From Flavobacteriales bacterium (GTDB lineage: Bacteria > Bacteroidota > Bacteroidia > DT-38), in NCBI GenBank assembly GCA_013214205.1, contig JABSPQ010000006.1, positions 1 to 46,559 on the forward strand: a DNA stretch of 46,559 bases. The letters are read 5' to 3'. The translations under genes and the position numbers were made by a program. Positions 35,763 to 44,184 of the stretch are shown here, piece by piece; the stretch's first letter is position 1, and each line of letters opens with the position of its first letter. The notes under the pieces are model-generated. The model saw only the letters and a list, made by a program, of their open reading frames with translations, was not told where the DNA came from and did not search any database.

Positions 35763-36319
35763 TTTTTATATGGTACGTATGTTATATTAATTTTTACTTC
35801 AATTTTTTCGGCTATGTTCTGAAATACAACCTTGGGAATTTCAATATCATGATCCTCAAGTAAAACATCAAATTTAGTATTTAGCGTTACTTTTTCACCC
35901 TTAACTTCTAAAGTACCTTCAAATTCCTTCGATTTTTTAACACCATGTAAAGTAAAATCACCTTTAGCTTTCACATTGTAAACACCATCTTTTTTAAGAT
36001 CATACTCACCAATTATCTTACCCGAAAAGGTTGCGTTAGGAAACTCATCACTTTCCAAATAATTTTCGTTAAAATGCTCTTCCATCAACGCTTTTTCGAA
36101 TTTAAACGATTTGATAGGAACTCTTACCACGATAGAATTATCTGTGGTTCGAATAAACGATTTTGTATTTGTATTCTCGGCCTTAATATCCTCCATTGGA
36201 GCCCAAGAGTAAAATGTAACTAGAGATGATGCCGACGAATACTGTGTAACAGATTTTTCGCCTTTAAATGCGAATAAACCAACACTTAATATCAATATGG
36301 TAAAGACAATATATTTCAT
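35759..36319 (-). CDS. YceI-family periplasmic protein
   Basis: A lipocalin-like YceI protein; relatives bind isoprenoid-type lipids in the periplasm. I choose ATG at 36319, giving a standard signal peptide (MKYIVFTILILSVGLFAF). A frame-consistent TTG at 36340 would add seven polar residues. Family features are SLVTFYSW near the mature N-terminus, DEFPNATFSGKI, and GDFTLHGVKKSKEF. It is the first gene of a possible subunit with the DUF5777 barrel, which it overlaps by 4 bases, and a TAnnTTTG-type promoter element lies upstream. Confidence 0.9.
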   Translation of the reverse strand: MKYIVFTILILSVGLFAFKGEKSVTQYSSASSLVTFYSWAPMEDIKAENTNTKSFIRTTDNSIVVRVPIKSFKFEKALMEEHFNENYLESDEFPNATFSGKIIGEYDLKKDGVYNVKAKGDFTLHGVKKSKEFEGTLEVKGEKVTLNTKFDVLLEDHDIEIPKVVFQNIAEKIEVKINITYVPYKK

Positions 36320-36359
36320 AGCTTTTGAGTTTTTTTCCAATTCCTATCTACAATCATTC

Positions 36360-36367
36360 CAAACGTA
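36360..36367 (-). promoter_or_regulatory. Putative -7 promoter element for yceI
   Basis: On the minus strand the bases read TACGTTTG, an exact match to TAnnTTTG, 40 bases upstream of the preferred yceI ATG at 36319. No strong -33 TTTG is seen. It would allow the yceI-DUF5777-DUF4271-hemD group to be transcribed apart from hemA-hemCD-hemB. Confidence 0.45.
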
Positions 36368-36408
36368 AAGTAAAAATATGAAAGTTAATAGAAGGTTGGG
36401 ACGATCTA

Positions 36409-37377
36409 TTAAATCCAGCCGTTTTTAAGGATGTCTTTTGTGTGGTAACTAATAATGATACTTGCACCTGCACGGGCAAATGCATACATATTTTCCATCA
36501 CAATGGCCTTTTCATCAATGAGTCCTGCAATTGCTGCATTTTTTACCATAGAATACTCTCCCGAAACGTTGTAACACGCCACCGGTAGATTTGTGCTGTC
36601 TTTTACCGACTTAATTACATCTAAATAGGCCAACGCCGGCTTAACCATCAATATATCTGCACCTTCCAATTCATCCAGTTCGGCCTCTTTTAAGCCTTCC
36701 TTTATATTGCGAACGTCCATTTGGTACGACTTTCTATCTCCCCCTTGAGGCGTACAATCCGCTGCATCTCTAAACGGGCCGTAGTAAGCAGAAGCATACT
36801 TTACAGCATACGACATCAAGGCTGTATTTTCGAAACCATTGTCATCTAACACTTCTCTTATCGCTCCTACTCTTCCATCCATCATATCCGACGGAGAAAC
36901 CATGTCGGCACCAGCCTCAGCGTGCATTAATGCCATTGCAGTAATTACTTCTAAAGAGCTATCGTTGTCTACATAACCATCTTTAATAAGTCCGCAATGC
37001 CCATGAGACGTGTAGCCACACAAACAAACATCAGTTATTATATAAATATCGTCGCCAAATTTGGCTTTTAAAGCCCTTATGGACTTGCCTATAACATTGT
37101 TTTGATCGTATGCCGTAGATCCATTATCGGATTTCATCTCGTTGGCACCAAACAATAAGATCTTGTTGATCCCAATTTTTAAACCCTCTTCTACATCTAT
37201 TAATAAGGTGTCTGTAGAATAATGGTTTATCCCAGGCATCGACTTAATTTCATTGACCACGCCTACGCCTTTACAGATAAAGTAAGGGTAAATAAACATG
37301 TCGTTCGACAAACGAGTTTCCGCTATTAAATCGCGAATAATACTGGTTTTTCTTAATCTACGAGGTCTTACTTCCAT
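36409..37377 (-). CDS. hemB: Delta-aminolevulinic acid dehydratase (porphobilinogen synthase)
   Basis: HemB condenses two 5-aminolevulinate molecules into porphobilinogen in the cytoplasm. The zinc-site motif DVCLCGYTSHGHCG is complete with its three cysteines, so this is the zinc type. The two active-site lysines lie in SYAVKYASAYYGPFRDA and ILMVKPALAYLD. The 322-aa length is normal. It begins 1 base after the hemCD stop, so these genes are cotranscribed, and it precedes yceI. Confidence 0.97.
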   Translation of the reverse strand: MEVRPRRLRKTSIIRDLIAETRLSNDMFIYPYFICKGVGVVNEIKSMPGINHYSTDTLLIDVEEGLKIGINKILLFGANEMKSDNGSTAYDQNNVIGKSIRALKAKFGDDIYIITDVCLCGYTSHGHCGLIKDGYVDNDSSLEVITAMALMHAEAGADMVSPSDMMDGRVGAIREVLDDNGFENTALMSYAVKYASAYYGPFRDAADCTPQGGDRKSYQMDVRNIKEGLKEAELDELEGADILMVKPALAYLDVIKSVKDSTNLPVACYNVSGEYSMVKNAAIAGLIDEKAIVMENMYAFARAGASIIISYHTKDILKNGWI

Positions 37378-37378
37378 A

Positions 37379-38938
37379 TTAATTAAGGCTAAAAATAGTG
37401 TCTACAATGGCCAATTCCGAAGGTAAATACGGTAGCACCATTGCATTATTAAAATGCGCTTCTAGTTTTTTCTTTGTGCTCGGTCCAATTGCAATTACTT
37501 TTTTATCGGAATCAATTGAATTATTGGCAAAAAACGAATCGATGTTAGAAGGGCTTGTGAAAATAAATACATCTGCATCTTCAACTTTTCCTTGCTTGTG
37601 CAGCGTTTCGTATACCGATAAGTCAAATGCTTTACTTTCCTCGGTCAATTCCTTTTGAACAGATCTCATAGATTGCGATGCTCCTGGGAATAATATAGTT
37701 TTTCCTCTAACAATTTCTGCAAATGCTTTTCCTACAACAGCTGTATCGGGCGAACTGCCAACAAAATCGGCTATAATGCCTCTTTTATTCAAAGCTTCTT
37801 CTGTTGCTGTGCCGATGGTGCCATATTTTACACTCCTTATTAAACTTGGTTCTTGATCAAAAAAGTGATTAACCGCGTTGGAACTGCTGAAAAACACCCA
37901 TTCGGTTTGTTCGTTTTCATAAAAATCAACCCGAACAATTTCAATCAACGATTTTCCTTTTAGGTTAATTCCATTAGCAGCCATTGAATTAGCCAAATAA
38001 CCTTCTAAATCTAAATCTCTTGTAATAAAAACAGAAAGTGCATTTGTCTCGTTGAGCGCACGATGAATCTTTTCTGTTCCTTCTTTGGAAGTTTTAGTTT
38101 CCATGTAAACTCTTTTCGGAAAGTCTTTCCATTTGCGCGACATTACCGCCCACGTTTTAAAAACACCGTTTTCCTTTTCACAATAAACTCCTAATGGAAG
38201 CTGACAGCCTCCATGCATCATTTTTAAAACACCTCTTTCAATTGCTATTTTTGCTTGAACGCCAGCGTCGTTTATTGGTTGAAGTGCCTCAAATAATTCC
38301 GTATCCTCCTCGCGAATTTGTAAACCTAAAACGCCCTGTGCAGGCGCTGGAATAAATTCTTTCGGATTCAATCTTTCTACGTGAAATTCGTCTAAACTAA
38401 TTTCTAAACGGTCTACACCAGCAGCTGCCAGCATAATTGCATCATATTCCCCTTCCCTCAGCTTATTAATTCTGGTGGGTACATTACCACGCAAATCCCT
38501 AATACTCACATCTTTTCTGAAGGATAGAAGTTGAGTTTTTCGTCTTGCTGAAGAAGTACCAACTACGGCGCGTTTCCTCAACGAAAACTTTTGTGTAATA
38601 TCTGCAGATCCTTTTCTAATAATAAGCAATTCGGCTGGATCTACCCTTGGAGAAACGGCAGCAACTTGAAGTCCTTCTGGCGAAGTAGTTTCTAAATCTT
38701 TGTGCGAATGAACCGCTAAATCAATTGATTTATTGAGCAATGCTTCTTCAATTTCTTTGGTGAAGAAGCCCTTCCCTTCCATTTTATCGAAACTAAGGTG
38801 CTGAATAATATCACCTTGTGTTTTAATCACCTTTATTTCGCTTTCTAAGCCAAGCGCCTTTAATTGATCGGTAACATGATTGGCCTGCCAAAGTGCTAGC
38901 TCACTACCTCTTGAACCGATAATAATTTTTTTCGTCAT
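37379..38938 (-). CDS. hemCD: HemC-HemD fusion: porphobilinogen deaminase / uroporphyrinogen-III synthase
   Basis: The N-terminal part (about 1-300) is porphobilinogen deaminase, assembling four porphobilinogens into hydroxymethylbilane. It shows GSRGSELALWQA, VHSHKDLET, SSARRKTQLL, RGNVPTRINKL, and the dipyrromethane-cofactor cysteine in MHGGCQLPLG. The remainder (about 305-519) is a HemD-like domain (FFSSSNAVNHFF, GTIGTATEEAL, FIFTSPSNIDSFF, AIGPSTKKKLEAH). The frame is continuous over 519 aa, so this is a true fusion that would pass an unstable intermediate directly to the cyclising domain. It lies between hemA and hemB on one strand. The separate HemD at 33292 duplicates the second activity. 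Confidence 0.95.
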   Translation of the reverse strand: MTKKIIIGSRGSELALWQANHVTDQLKALGLESEIKVIKTQGDIIQHLSFDKMEGKGFFTKEIEEALLNKSIDLAVHSHKDLETTSPEGLQVAAVSPRVDPAELLIIRKGSADITQKFSLRKRAVVGTSSARRKTQLLSFRKDVSIRDLRGNVPTRINKLREGEYDAIMLAAAGVDRLEISLDEFHVERLNPKEFIPAPAQGVLGLQIREEDTELFEALQPINDAGVQAKIAIERGVLKMMHGGCQLPLGVYCEKENGVFKTWAVMSRKWKDFPKRVYMETKTSKEGTEKIHRALNETNALSVFITRDLDLEGYLANSMAANGINLKGKSLIEIVRVDFYENEQTEWVFFSSSNAVNHFFDQEPSLIRSVKYGTIGTATEEALNKRGIIADFVGSSPDTAVVGKAFAEIVRGKTILFPGASQSMRSVQKELTEESKAFDLSVYETLHKQGKVEDADVFIFTSPSNIDSFFANNSIDSDKKVIAIGPSTKKKLEAHFNNAMVLPYLPSELAIVDTIFSLN

Positions 38939-38969
38939 GGAACAGTGTTTGGTTGCCCTATGATAGGGC

Positions 38970-40205
38970 TTATAACTTAGGTTTTAGCATAATTTCTTTA
39001 GCCATTTTCATGGGTACAGAGATGTATTTTTTCTCCATGTAATCCATTACTTTATCTAGAACAGCTTTAGAATTTTCGTCGAGTGCATCTATTTCTTTTT
39101 GAAATACTTCAGATAATGCCTTTTCCTTAATCTCCTTTACCTTGTGCGGTACTTGTTGCATTACTAGCTCAACATTTCTTTCATCAAAAAGCATTTTGAA
39201 CGAAACTAGTTTTGCATCTAAAATGTGCTCACACTTTTTCAACTCTTCTTTTCTCTTTAAAAGATTGCTCTCTGCCAACACCTTTAAAGTCTCAATATCA
39301 ATCAAGTTAATAGAATGATCGTTAAGAATAGAACGGTCTAAATCGTTTGGAAGCGCTAAATCGACAATGGTTTTTTTAGAAGTATCATCCCCCAACAACG
39401 ATTTGTAAATCTCAGGAGAGATTATAGGATCGGTAGAACCAGTGCATGTAATAATTACATCAAATCCTTTATCGTAAGTCGCTAACTCATCCAATTGAAA
39501 CGCTTTTGCATTTAATTGTTTTGCTAATTTTTCAGCCTTCTCAAAAGTCCTATTAAAAACACTCATGTTTCCAAAGTGATGCTTTTTGAGGTAATTGGCC
39601 ATTTTCACATTGGTTTGACCGGCTCCAATAATTAAAAATCTTGCATCTGGTTTAATGCTAAATTCCTTAAGCTGTCTGTAAGCCAACGATACTACCGAAA
39701 CCGGATTTCGAGAAATTTCTGTTTTCGTATAAATTTCTTTTGCCGTTGTAATGGCATGGTTTACGGTTAACTTAATTAACTCGCCAGTTATTCCAATCGA
39801 CTTACAATGTTCGTATGCTTTTCTTACTTGAGAAATAATTTCGCGCTCACCAACTACTAATGATTCTAAAGATGAAGCCACTTTTAGTAAATGTCTTACC
39901 GCTTCTTCTCCACTAGTGATATTAACCGCTTTTAAAATTCCATCAAGATTTTCTAATTGAGAAGTAGCCTTAAATGATCGGAAAAAATGTTTGGTAAAAT
40001 CTCCGTCGATATTTTTATCAGAAACAATTAAAAACTCAACCCTATTACAAGTACAAAGGTACATAAGCTCCTTAATACCAGTTTTTTCCTTAAGGTCTTG
40101 TAAAAGTTGATCATACTTGGTTTCCTCCAAATGAAAACGACTGATTTCGTCCAAGGATACATCCTTGTGCGTGAAGGCAATTATATGTAGTTGATCGATG
40201 TTCAA
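38970..40205 (-). CDS. hemA: Glutamyl-tRNA reductase
   Basis: HemA reduces glutamyl-tRNA to glutamate-1-semialdehyde with NADPH, the entry step of the C5 tetrapyrrole pathway. The catalytic cysteine is in LCTCNRVEFLI (about residue 50). SLESLVVGEREIISQVRKAY and the nucleotide-binding FLIIGAGQTNVKMANYL are both present, and a C-terminal dimerisation helix region follows. The start appears to be TTG at 40205. A TAATTTTG promoter element lies just upstream. At 411 aa it is of normal length. It heads the hemA-hemCD-hemB cluster. Confidence 0.96.
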   Translation of the reverse strand: MNIDQLHIIAFTHKDVSLDEISRFHLEETKYDQLLQDLKEKTGIKELMYLCTCNRVEFLIVSDKNIDGDFTKHFFRSFKATSQLENLDGILKAVNITSGEEAVRHLLKVASSLESLVVGEREIISQVRKAYEHCKSIGITGELIKLTVNHAITTAKEIYTKTEISRNPVSVVSLAYRQLKEFSIKPDARFLIIGAGQTNVKMANYLKKHHFGNMSVFNRTFEKAEKLAKQLNAKAFQLDELATYDKGFDVIITCTGSTDPIISPEIYKSLLGDDTSKKTIVDLALPNDLDRSILNDHSINLIDIETLKVLAESNLLKRKEELKKCEHILDAKLVSFKMLFDERNVELVMQQVPHKVKEIKEKALSEVFQKEIDALDENSKAVLDKVMDYMEKKYISVPMKMAKEIMLKPKL

Positions 40206-40207
40206 AC

Positions 40208-40230
40208 TTTGTCTTTATAAGACAAAATTA
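40208..40230 (-). promoter_or_regulatory. Putative hemA promoter -7 element with overlapping palindrome
   Basis: On the minus strand TAATTTTG (40223-40230) matches TAnnTTTG and ends 17 bases before the hemA TTG codon. It overlaps the inverted repeat TTTGTC/GACAAA (arms 40208-40213 and 40221-40226), which would sit at the promoter or transcription start and could be an operator. No bound regulator can be named. Confidence 0.4.
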
Positions 40231-40273
40231 CCACCACCAAATATGAGTTTTGTCACAAAAATGTCAAACTTGA

Positions 40274-40852
40274 CTATTCTGCTTTGCTTTGCCTCTTAAA
40301 TTCGGCGGCTATTTCCACCTGTGTGTACCAAGATTGTCCGAATTTTCGAATTAACGATTCTTTAAGAAACTGATACACAGGCACATTTAACTTGTCTCCC
40401 TTTACACATGCCCACTGGCACACAATCCATTCGTGATAATTTACTGCGTCGTAATTTGCATTTTTTGTGATCCTAACCGGATACAAATGGCAAGAAATAG
40501 GTTTTTTGAAGTCAATTTTACCCTCGGAATGTGCTTTTTCAATAGAGCATTGAGCAATTCCTTTATCATAATAAACGTAGGCACATGCCTCATTATCCAC
40601 CAAGGGTGTTGCCAATTCATTATCATCGGTAACCACATAAAACCCCTGATCTTTAACAGCTTGCTTTCCTTTTTCTGTCATATATGGCTGTACAGCCTCC
40701 TGAATATCCTCTAATATTTGAATCTCATCTTCCTCTAACGGAGCACCTTCATCCCCTTCTACACAACAATGACCTTTGCATGCTTTTAAATCGCATACAA
40801 ACTTTTCATCCAGCACATCTTCGGAAACTAGGGTGTTCTCTATAATTATCAT
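40274..40852 (-). CDS. DUF3109 family cysteine-cluster protein
   Basis: A 192-aa cytoplasmic-looking protein with a cysteine pattern resembling the YkgJ zinc/iron-chelating family: CDLKACKGHCC near the N-terminus, an isolated AYVYY-flanked cysteine, CSIEKAHSEGKI, ISCHLYPVRI and VCQWACVKG. This matches DUF3109, a widespread Bacteroidota family of unknown role that probably binds metal. It lies upstream of hemA on the same strand, but a 68-base gap with its own promoter element separates them. It is divergent from glyQS. Metal binding is inferred from the cysteines. Confidence 0.88.
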   Translation of the reverse strand: MIIIENTLVSEDVLDEKFVCDLKACKGHCCVEGDEGAPLEEDEIQILEDIQEAVQPYMTEKGKQAVKDQGFYVVTDDNELATPLVDNEACAYVYYDKGIAQCSIEKAHSEGKIDFKKPISCHLYPVRITKNANYDAVNYHEWIVCQWACVKGDKLNVPVYQFLKESLIRKFGQSWYTQVEIAAEFKRQSKAE

Positions 40853-40886
40853 GTAGCAAAAATAATGAATGATTTGATCTTTACCT

Positions 40887-40894
40887 TACTTTTG
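40887..40894 (+). promoter_or_regulatory. Putative glyQS -7 element adjacent to the start codon
   Basis: TACTTTTG is an exact TAnnTTTG match ending 4 bases before the glyQS ATG at 40899. If it is the functional -7 element, transcription would begin at or within a few bases of the start codon, giving a leaderless or nearly leaderless mRNA. No clear -33 element accompanies it. Confidence 0.4.
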
Positions 40895-40898
40895 CCTT

Positions 40899-42431
40899 AT
40901 GGCAAACGATAATGATTTAATGAAAAAAATAGTAGCCCATGCAAAGGAGTATGGCTACGTGTTCCAATCGAGTGAAATTTACGACGGGCTTAGCGCCGTT
41001 TACGATTACGGGCAAATGGGTGTTGAACTGAAAAACAACATCAAGAGTTATTGGTGGAAATCGATGGTGCAAATGCACGAAAATATTATTGGGATAGACT
41101 CTGCTATTTTTATGCACCCTAAGGTTTGGGAGGCTTCTGGGCACGTTGATGCGTTTAACGATCCTTTGATTGACAACAAAGATTCTAAGAAAAGATATAG
41201 AGCAGATGTATTGCTTGAAGATTACATCGAAAAGATTAACGGAAAGATTTTAAAGGAGGTTAAAAAAGCGGAAAATCGTTTTGAGAACTTTAATGAAGCC
41301 GAATTCAGAAAAACTAATGGCAGAGTTTTAGACAACCAAAAGAAGATTGATGACGTTAATTCGAGAATGAAAGCTGCGCTTGAGGCCAATAAATTGGATG
41401 ATCTCCGTGATTTAATCATCGATTTAGAAATTGCAGATCCTGTTAGTGGTTCAAGGAATTGGAGCGATGTTAAGCAATTTAACTTGATGTTTTCTACCGA
41501 GATTGGTGCTGTTGCGGAAGAAGCAAATAAAATTCACCTGAGACCAGAAACGGCTCAAGGAATTTTTGTGAACTTCTTAAATGTTTACAAAACAGGCCGA
41601 ATGAAATTGCCTTTTGGGATTGCTCAAATTGGAAAAGCTTTTAGAAATGAGATTATTGCACGTCAGTTTATTTTTAGAATGCGTGAGTTTGAGCAAATGG
41701 AGATGCAATTTTTTGTGAAGCCAGGCGAAGAGATGAAATGGTACGACTACTGGAAAGAAACGCGTCAGAAATGGCACTTGCGTCTTGGTATTTCCGAAGA
41801 AAACTACAGATTTCACGATCATTTAAAGGTGGCTCACTATGCTAATGCTGCAACTGACATTGAATTTAATTTCCCATTTGGATTTAAAGAATTAGAAGGA
41901 ATTCACTCAAGAACTGATTTCGATTTAAAGCAACATGAAGAATTTTCGGGCAAGAAATTAAAGTATTTTGATTCTGAACTGAACGAAAATTATGTGCCTT
42001 ACGTGATTGAAACTTCTATTGGTTTAGACAGAATGTTTTTAGCGGTACTTTCTAGTTCTTATAAAGAAGAAACGTTGGAAGATGGTAGTTCTAGAGTTGT
42101 TTTGAAATTGCCACCTGCTTTAGCTCCAACTAAAGTTGCTATAATGCCTTTGACCAAGAAAGACGGATTGCCTGAAAAAGCTAGAGAAATTATTGATAGC
42201 CTTAAGTTTGAAATGAATTGCCAGTACGACGAAAAAGATTCGATTGGTAAACGATACAGACGTCAAGATGCTATTGGTACGCCTTTCGGAGTTACCGTAG
42301 ATCATCAAACATTAGAAGACAATACGGTTACTATTAGAGATAGAGATACAATGCAACAAGAACGAATTGCTATTGCCTATCTTAAAGCGAAATTGATGAA
42401 AGCGGTTAGCTTCACTACTATTTTAGCTTAA
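40899..42431 (+). CDS. glyQS: Glycyl-tRNA synthetase, single-chain homodimeric type
   Basis: A class II aminoacyl-tRNA synthetase charging tRNA-Gly. The N-terminal segment EIYDGLSAVYDYGQMGVELK is diagnostic of the alpha2 type rather than the alpha2beta2 type. HLRPETAQGIFVNF, motif 2 around FRNEIIARQFIFRMREFEQME and motif 3 GLDRMFLAVL are all present. The C-terminal anticodon-binding domain begins near KLPPALAPTKVAIMPL. At 510 aa it is normal for the family. It converges on the methyltransferase gene, whose end overlaps by 9 bases. Confidence 0.97.
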   Translation: MANDNDLMKKIVAHAKEYGYVFQSSEIYDGLSAVYDYGQMGVELKNNIKSYWWKSMVQMHENIIGIDSAIFMHPKVWEASGHVDAFNDPLIDNKDSKKRYRADVLLEDYIEKINGKILKEVKKAENRFENFNEAEFRKTNGRVLDNQKKIDDVNSRMKAALEANKLDDLRDLIIDLEIADPVSGSRNWSDVKQFNLMFSTEIGAVAEEANKIHLRPETAQGIFVNFLNVYKTGRMKLPFGIAQIGKAFRNEIIARQFIFRMREFEQMEMQFFVKPGEEMKWYDYWKETRQKWHLRLGISEENYRFHDHLKVAHYANAATDIEFNFPFGFKELEGIHSRTDFDLKQHEEFSGKKLKYFDSELNENYVPYVIETSIGLDRMFLAVLSSSYKEETLEDGSSRVVLKLPPALAPTKVAIMPLTKKDGLPEKAREIIDSLKFEMNCQYDEKDSIGKRYRRQDAIGTPFGVTVDHQTLEDNTVTIRDRDTMQQERIAIAYLKAKLMKAVSFTTILA

Positions 42432-43196
42432 TTTAAACGCTTTGGTATAACAACTTAGCAGCTCGTCTTTTTCGAGCACAACTAACATCGATCTCCAATC
42501 TTCGATGTAATGCTCAGTTTTTGCCTGGCCCATTATCTCAATCACCTTTTTATTAAGCGCGCCTTGAATATTTTCATATTCTTCGCGCGCTTTCTTTTTG
42601 TACCACGTTGATGCGTTTGTTTGTTCTATTTGCTCAAAACCCATTTCACCCAATGCCTTTCTTTGTTCTTCGATAGATTGTAACGAATAGGTAAGCCCTT
42701 CTACTTCGAAAAAGTACAACATGTCTTGGCTAATTTCTGCCGGAGATTTTAACCACTCGTAACTGGTAAAGCAGCCTCCGTTTTTTAAAACTCGAAGAAT
42801 CTCTTTGTAGGTTTGGCCCTTATCCTCAATCTGTGTTAAGCCACCAATACTCATCACATAATCAAACTCTTCGTTGGGGAAATTTAAATTGCCCGGCTCA
42901 ACTAAAATAAAATTTGCTTTATCCTCTACACCCTTGTAGGCAGCGCGTTCTTTAGATAATCTTATTAAGTTGCTTTCAATGTCTATGCCGGTAACACGCG
43001 CACCATGGCTTTCTGCTAAAAAACAAGCAGGACCGCCCAAACCGCAACCAAGATCTAAGATTTTTTTGCCTTTTAAATGAAAGCCTTTGAATAGGTTAAG
43101 CACATTTTGTTCTCCTCCTGGAGCCATGTATCCGGAACCCCAAAGCAGTTCCAGAACTTGGATCATGCTTTCGCCATATTCGTCTTCTTGTGCCAT
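42423..43196 (-). CDS. SAM-dependent methyltransferase, possibly phosphoethanolamine N-methyltransferase-like
   Basis: A class I methyltransferase of 257 aa. Motif I is KILDLGCGLGGPACFLAE, followed by GARVTGIDIESN with the acidic ribose-binding residue and the motif IV region EFDYVMSIGG. The upstream YMAPGGE and the GLGG form of motif I recall the phosphoethanolamine/sterol methyltransferase group. The overall size is close to stand-alone phosphoethanolamine methyltransferases of protists, so phosphocholine synthesis is one possibility; other small-molecule substrates cannot be excluded. No signal peptide. It shares 9 coding bases with the convergent glyQS. Confidence 0.8.
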   Translation of the reverse strand: MAQEDEYGESMIQVLELLWGSGYMAPGGEQNVLNLFKGFHLKGKKILDLGCGLGGPACFLAESHGARVTGIDIESNLIRLSKERAAYKGVEDKANFILVEPGNLNFPNEEFDYVMSIGGLTQIEDKGQTYKEILRVLKNGGCFTSYEWLKSPAEISQDMLYFFEVEGLTYSLQSIEEQRKALGEMGFEQIEQTNASTWYKKKAREEYENIQGALNKKVIEIMGQAKTEHYIEDWRSMLVVLEKDELLSCYTKAFKLS

Positions 43197-43224
43197 AATT
43201 TTACATCACAAGAATATGAATTAT

Positions 43225-44184
43225 TTAGTTAGTCTTAACTAACCTAGAACTCTCCACCCCATTGGCGTGAATCACTTTCAAGATGTAAATGCCTGAACTT
43301 AAGACTTTACCAATTTGAAATTGCTCGTTGGTATTTTGAAGTGATCTGGCAATTACTTGTCCGCTTAAATCAATTAATTCAACTTGAACTTGCTCACTAG
43401 CGCCTTCAATCGCAATAACCACATTGGTTTCATCAGTAAAAGGATTCGGATATATGTTAACCGAAACATTTGAAAGAACGTTGGAAGATGATGATCTATC
43501 CTTCACCTTGCTTTCCATTGTAGCCTTACCCGATTCCTGAAGCCCAGTACAAGAGCCCAAAGCATAATCTCCTTTAGCTAGTTTCTTATCTACATCCTTG
43601 GCTTTCACCAAGTGCTCGTGTGGATCGCCCATGCCACCAAAATGACACATCACTACTTTGTCATCTTCTGGTACAGTACCACAGCCACCTAAACTCCAAT
43701 CTTTCTTTTTGAGTTTTTTGTTAACGTCTTTATCTTTCACGCAATGTGTATGTGGCTCACCCATTCCCATGCCACCAGAATGACACATTAATGTTTTTCC
43801 AGCATCACAAGTTTCGTCAGGAGTTTCTATCACATCAACTGTAACAACATCCGAAGTACCTTCACAATCGCTTGCAAAAACAGTTACCGAATAAGTGGTT
43901 GATCCAGAAGGACTAACCGTTATTGATTCTCCCTCTTCTCCAGTACTCCATTTAAACACATAAGGTGATAAACTACCTGAGCCTATTGCAACAAGTTCTA
44001 CAGTTTCTCCTTGATTAATTGTTGCATCTTGGTAAATAACAACACTAGGTGTTACATCTCCATTAACAACCGTATTGGTTGTTGTATTGGTAATAACTGG
44101 GGCGTTTTCATCAAAATAAATTGAAGCCTTATTTGAAAGTACTGTCCATCCTCCCGTTTCAGGTAATAGATCAATACTAAAAAG
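43225..44184 (-). CDS. C-terminal part of a frameshifted T9SS cargo protein
   Basis: The frame is open from 44184 and has no credible start; a GTG at 43959 lies mid-domain. It continues the reading of the upstream fragment: SIDLLPETGGWTVLSNKASIYFDENAPVITN-type sequence, which in related proteins follows GYVTF directly. A domain with YVFKWSTGEEG and TTYSVTVFASDC follows, then two tandem copies of an MCH-x-GGMG motif ending in GGCG or GSCT, each with KDVxKKL, and a T9SS type A sorting domain (IYPNPFTDETNVVIAI, ending SRLVKTN). One T too many in the T5 run at 44179-44183 separates the halves. The product would be secreted if the gene is intact in the organism. Confidence 0.7.
   Translation of the reverse strand, partial: LFSIDLLPETGGWTVLSNKASIYFDENAPVITNTTTNTVVNGDVTPSVVIYQDATINQGETVELVAIGSGSLSPYVFKWSTGEEGESITVSPSGSTTYSVTVFASDCEGTSDVVTVDVIETPDETCDAGKTLMCHSGGMGMGEPHTHCVKDKDVNKKLKKKDWSLGGCGTVPEDDKVVMCHFGGMGDPHEHLVKAKDVDKKLAKGDYALGSCTGLQESGKATMESKVKDRSSSSNVLSNVSVNIYPNPFTDETNVVIAIEGASEQVQVELIDLSGQVIARSLQNTNEQFQIGKVLSSGIYILKVIHANGVESSRLVKTN

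Noticed and set aside
37379-38938. HemC and HemD as two genes merged by error
   Set aside because: The frame is continuous, the linker is plausible, and HemCD fusions occur in Bacteroidota.
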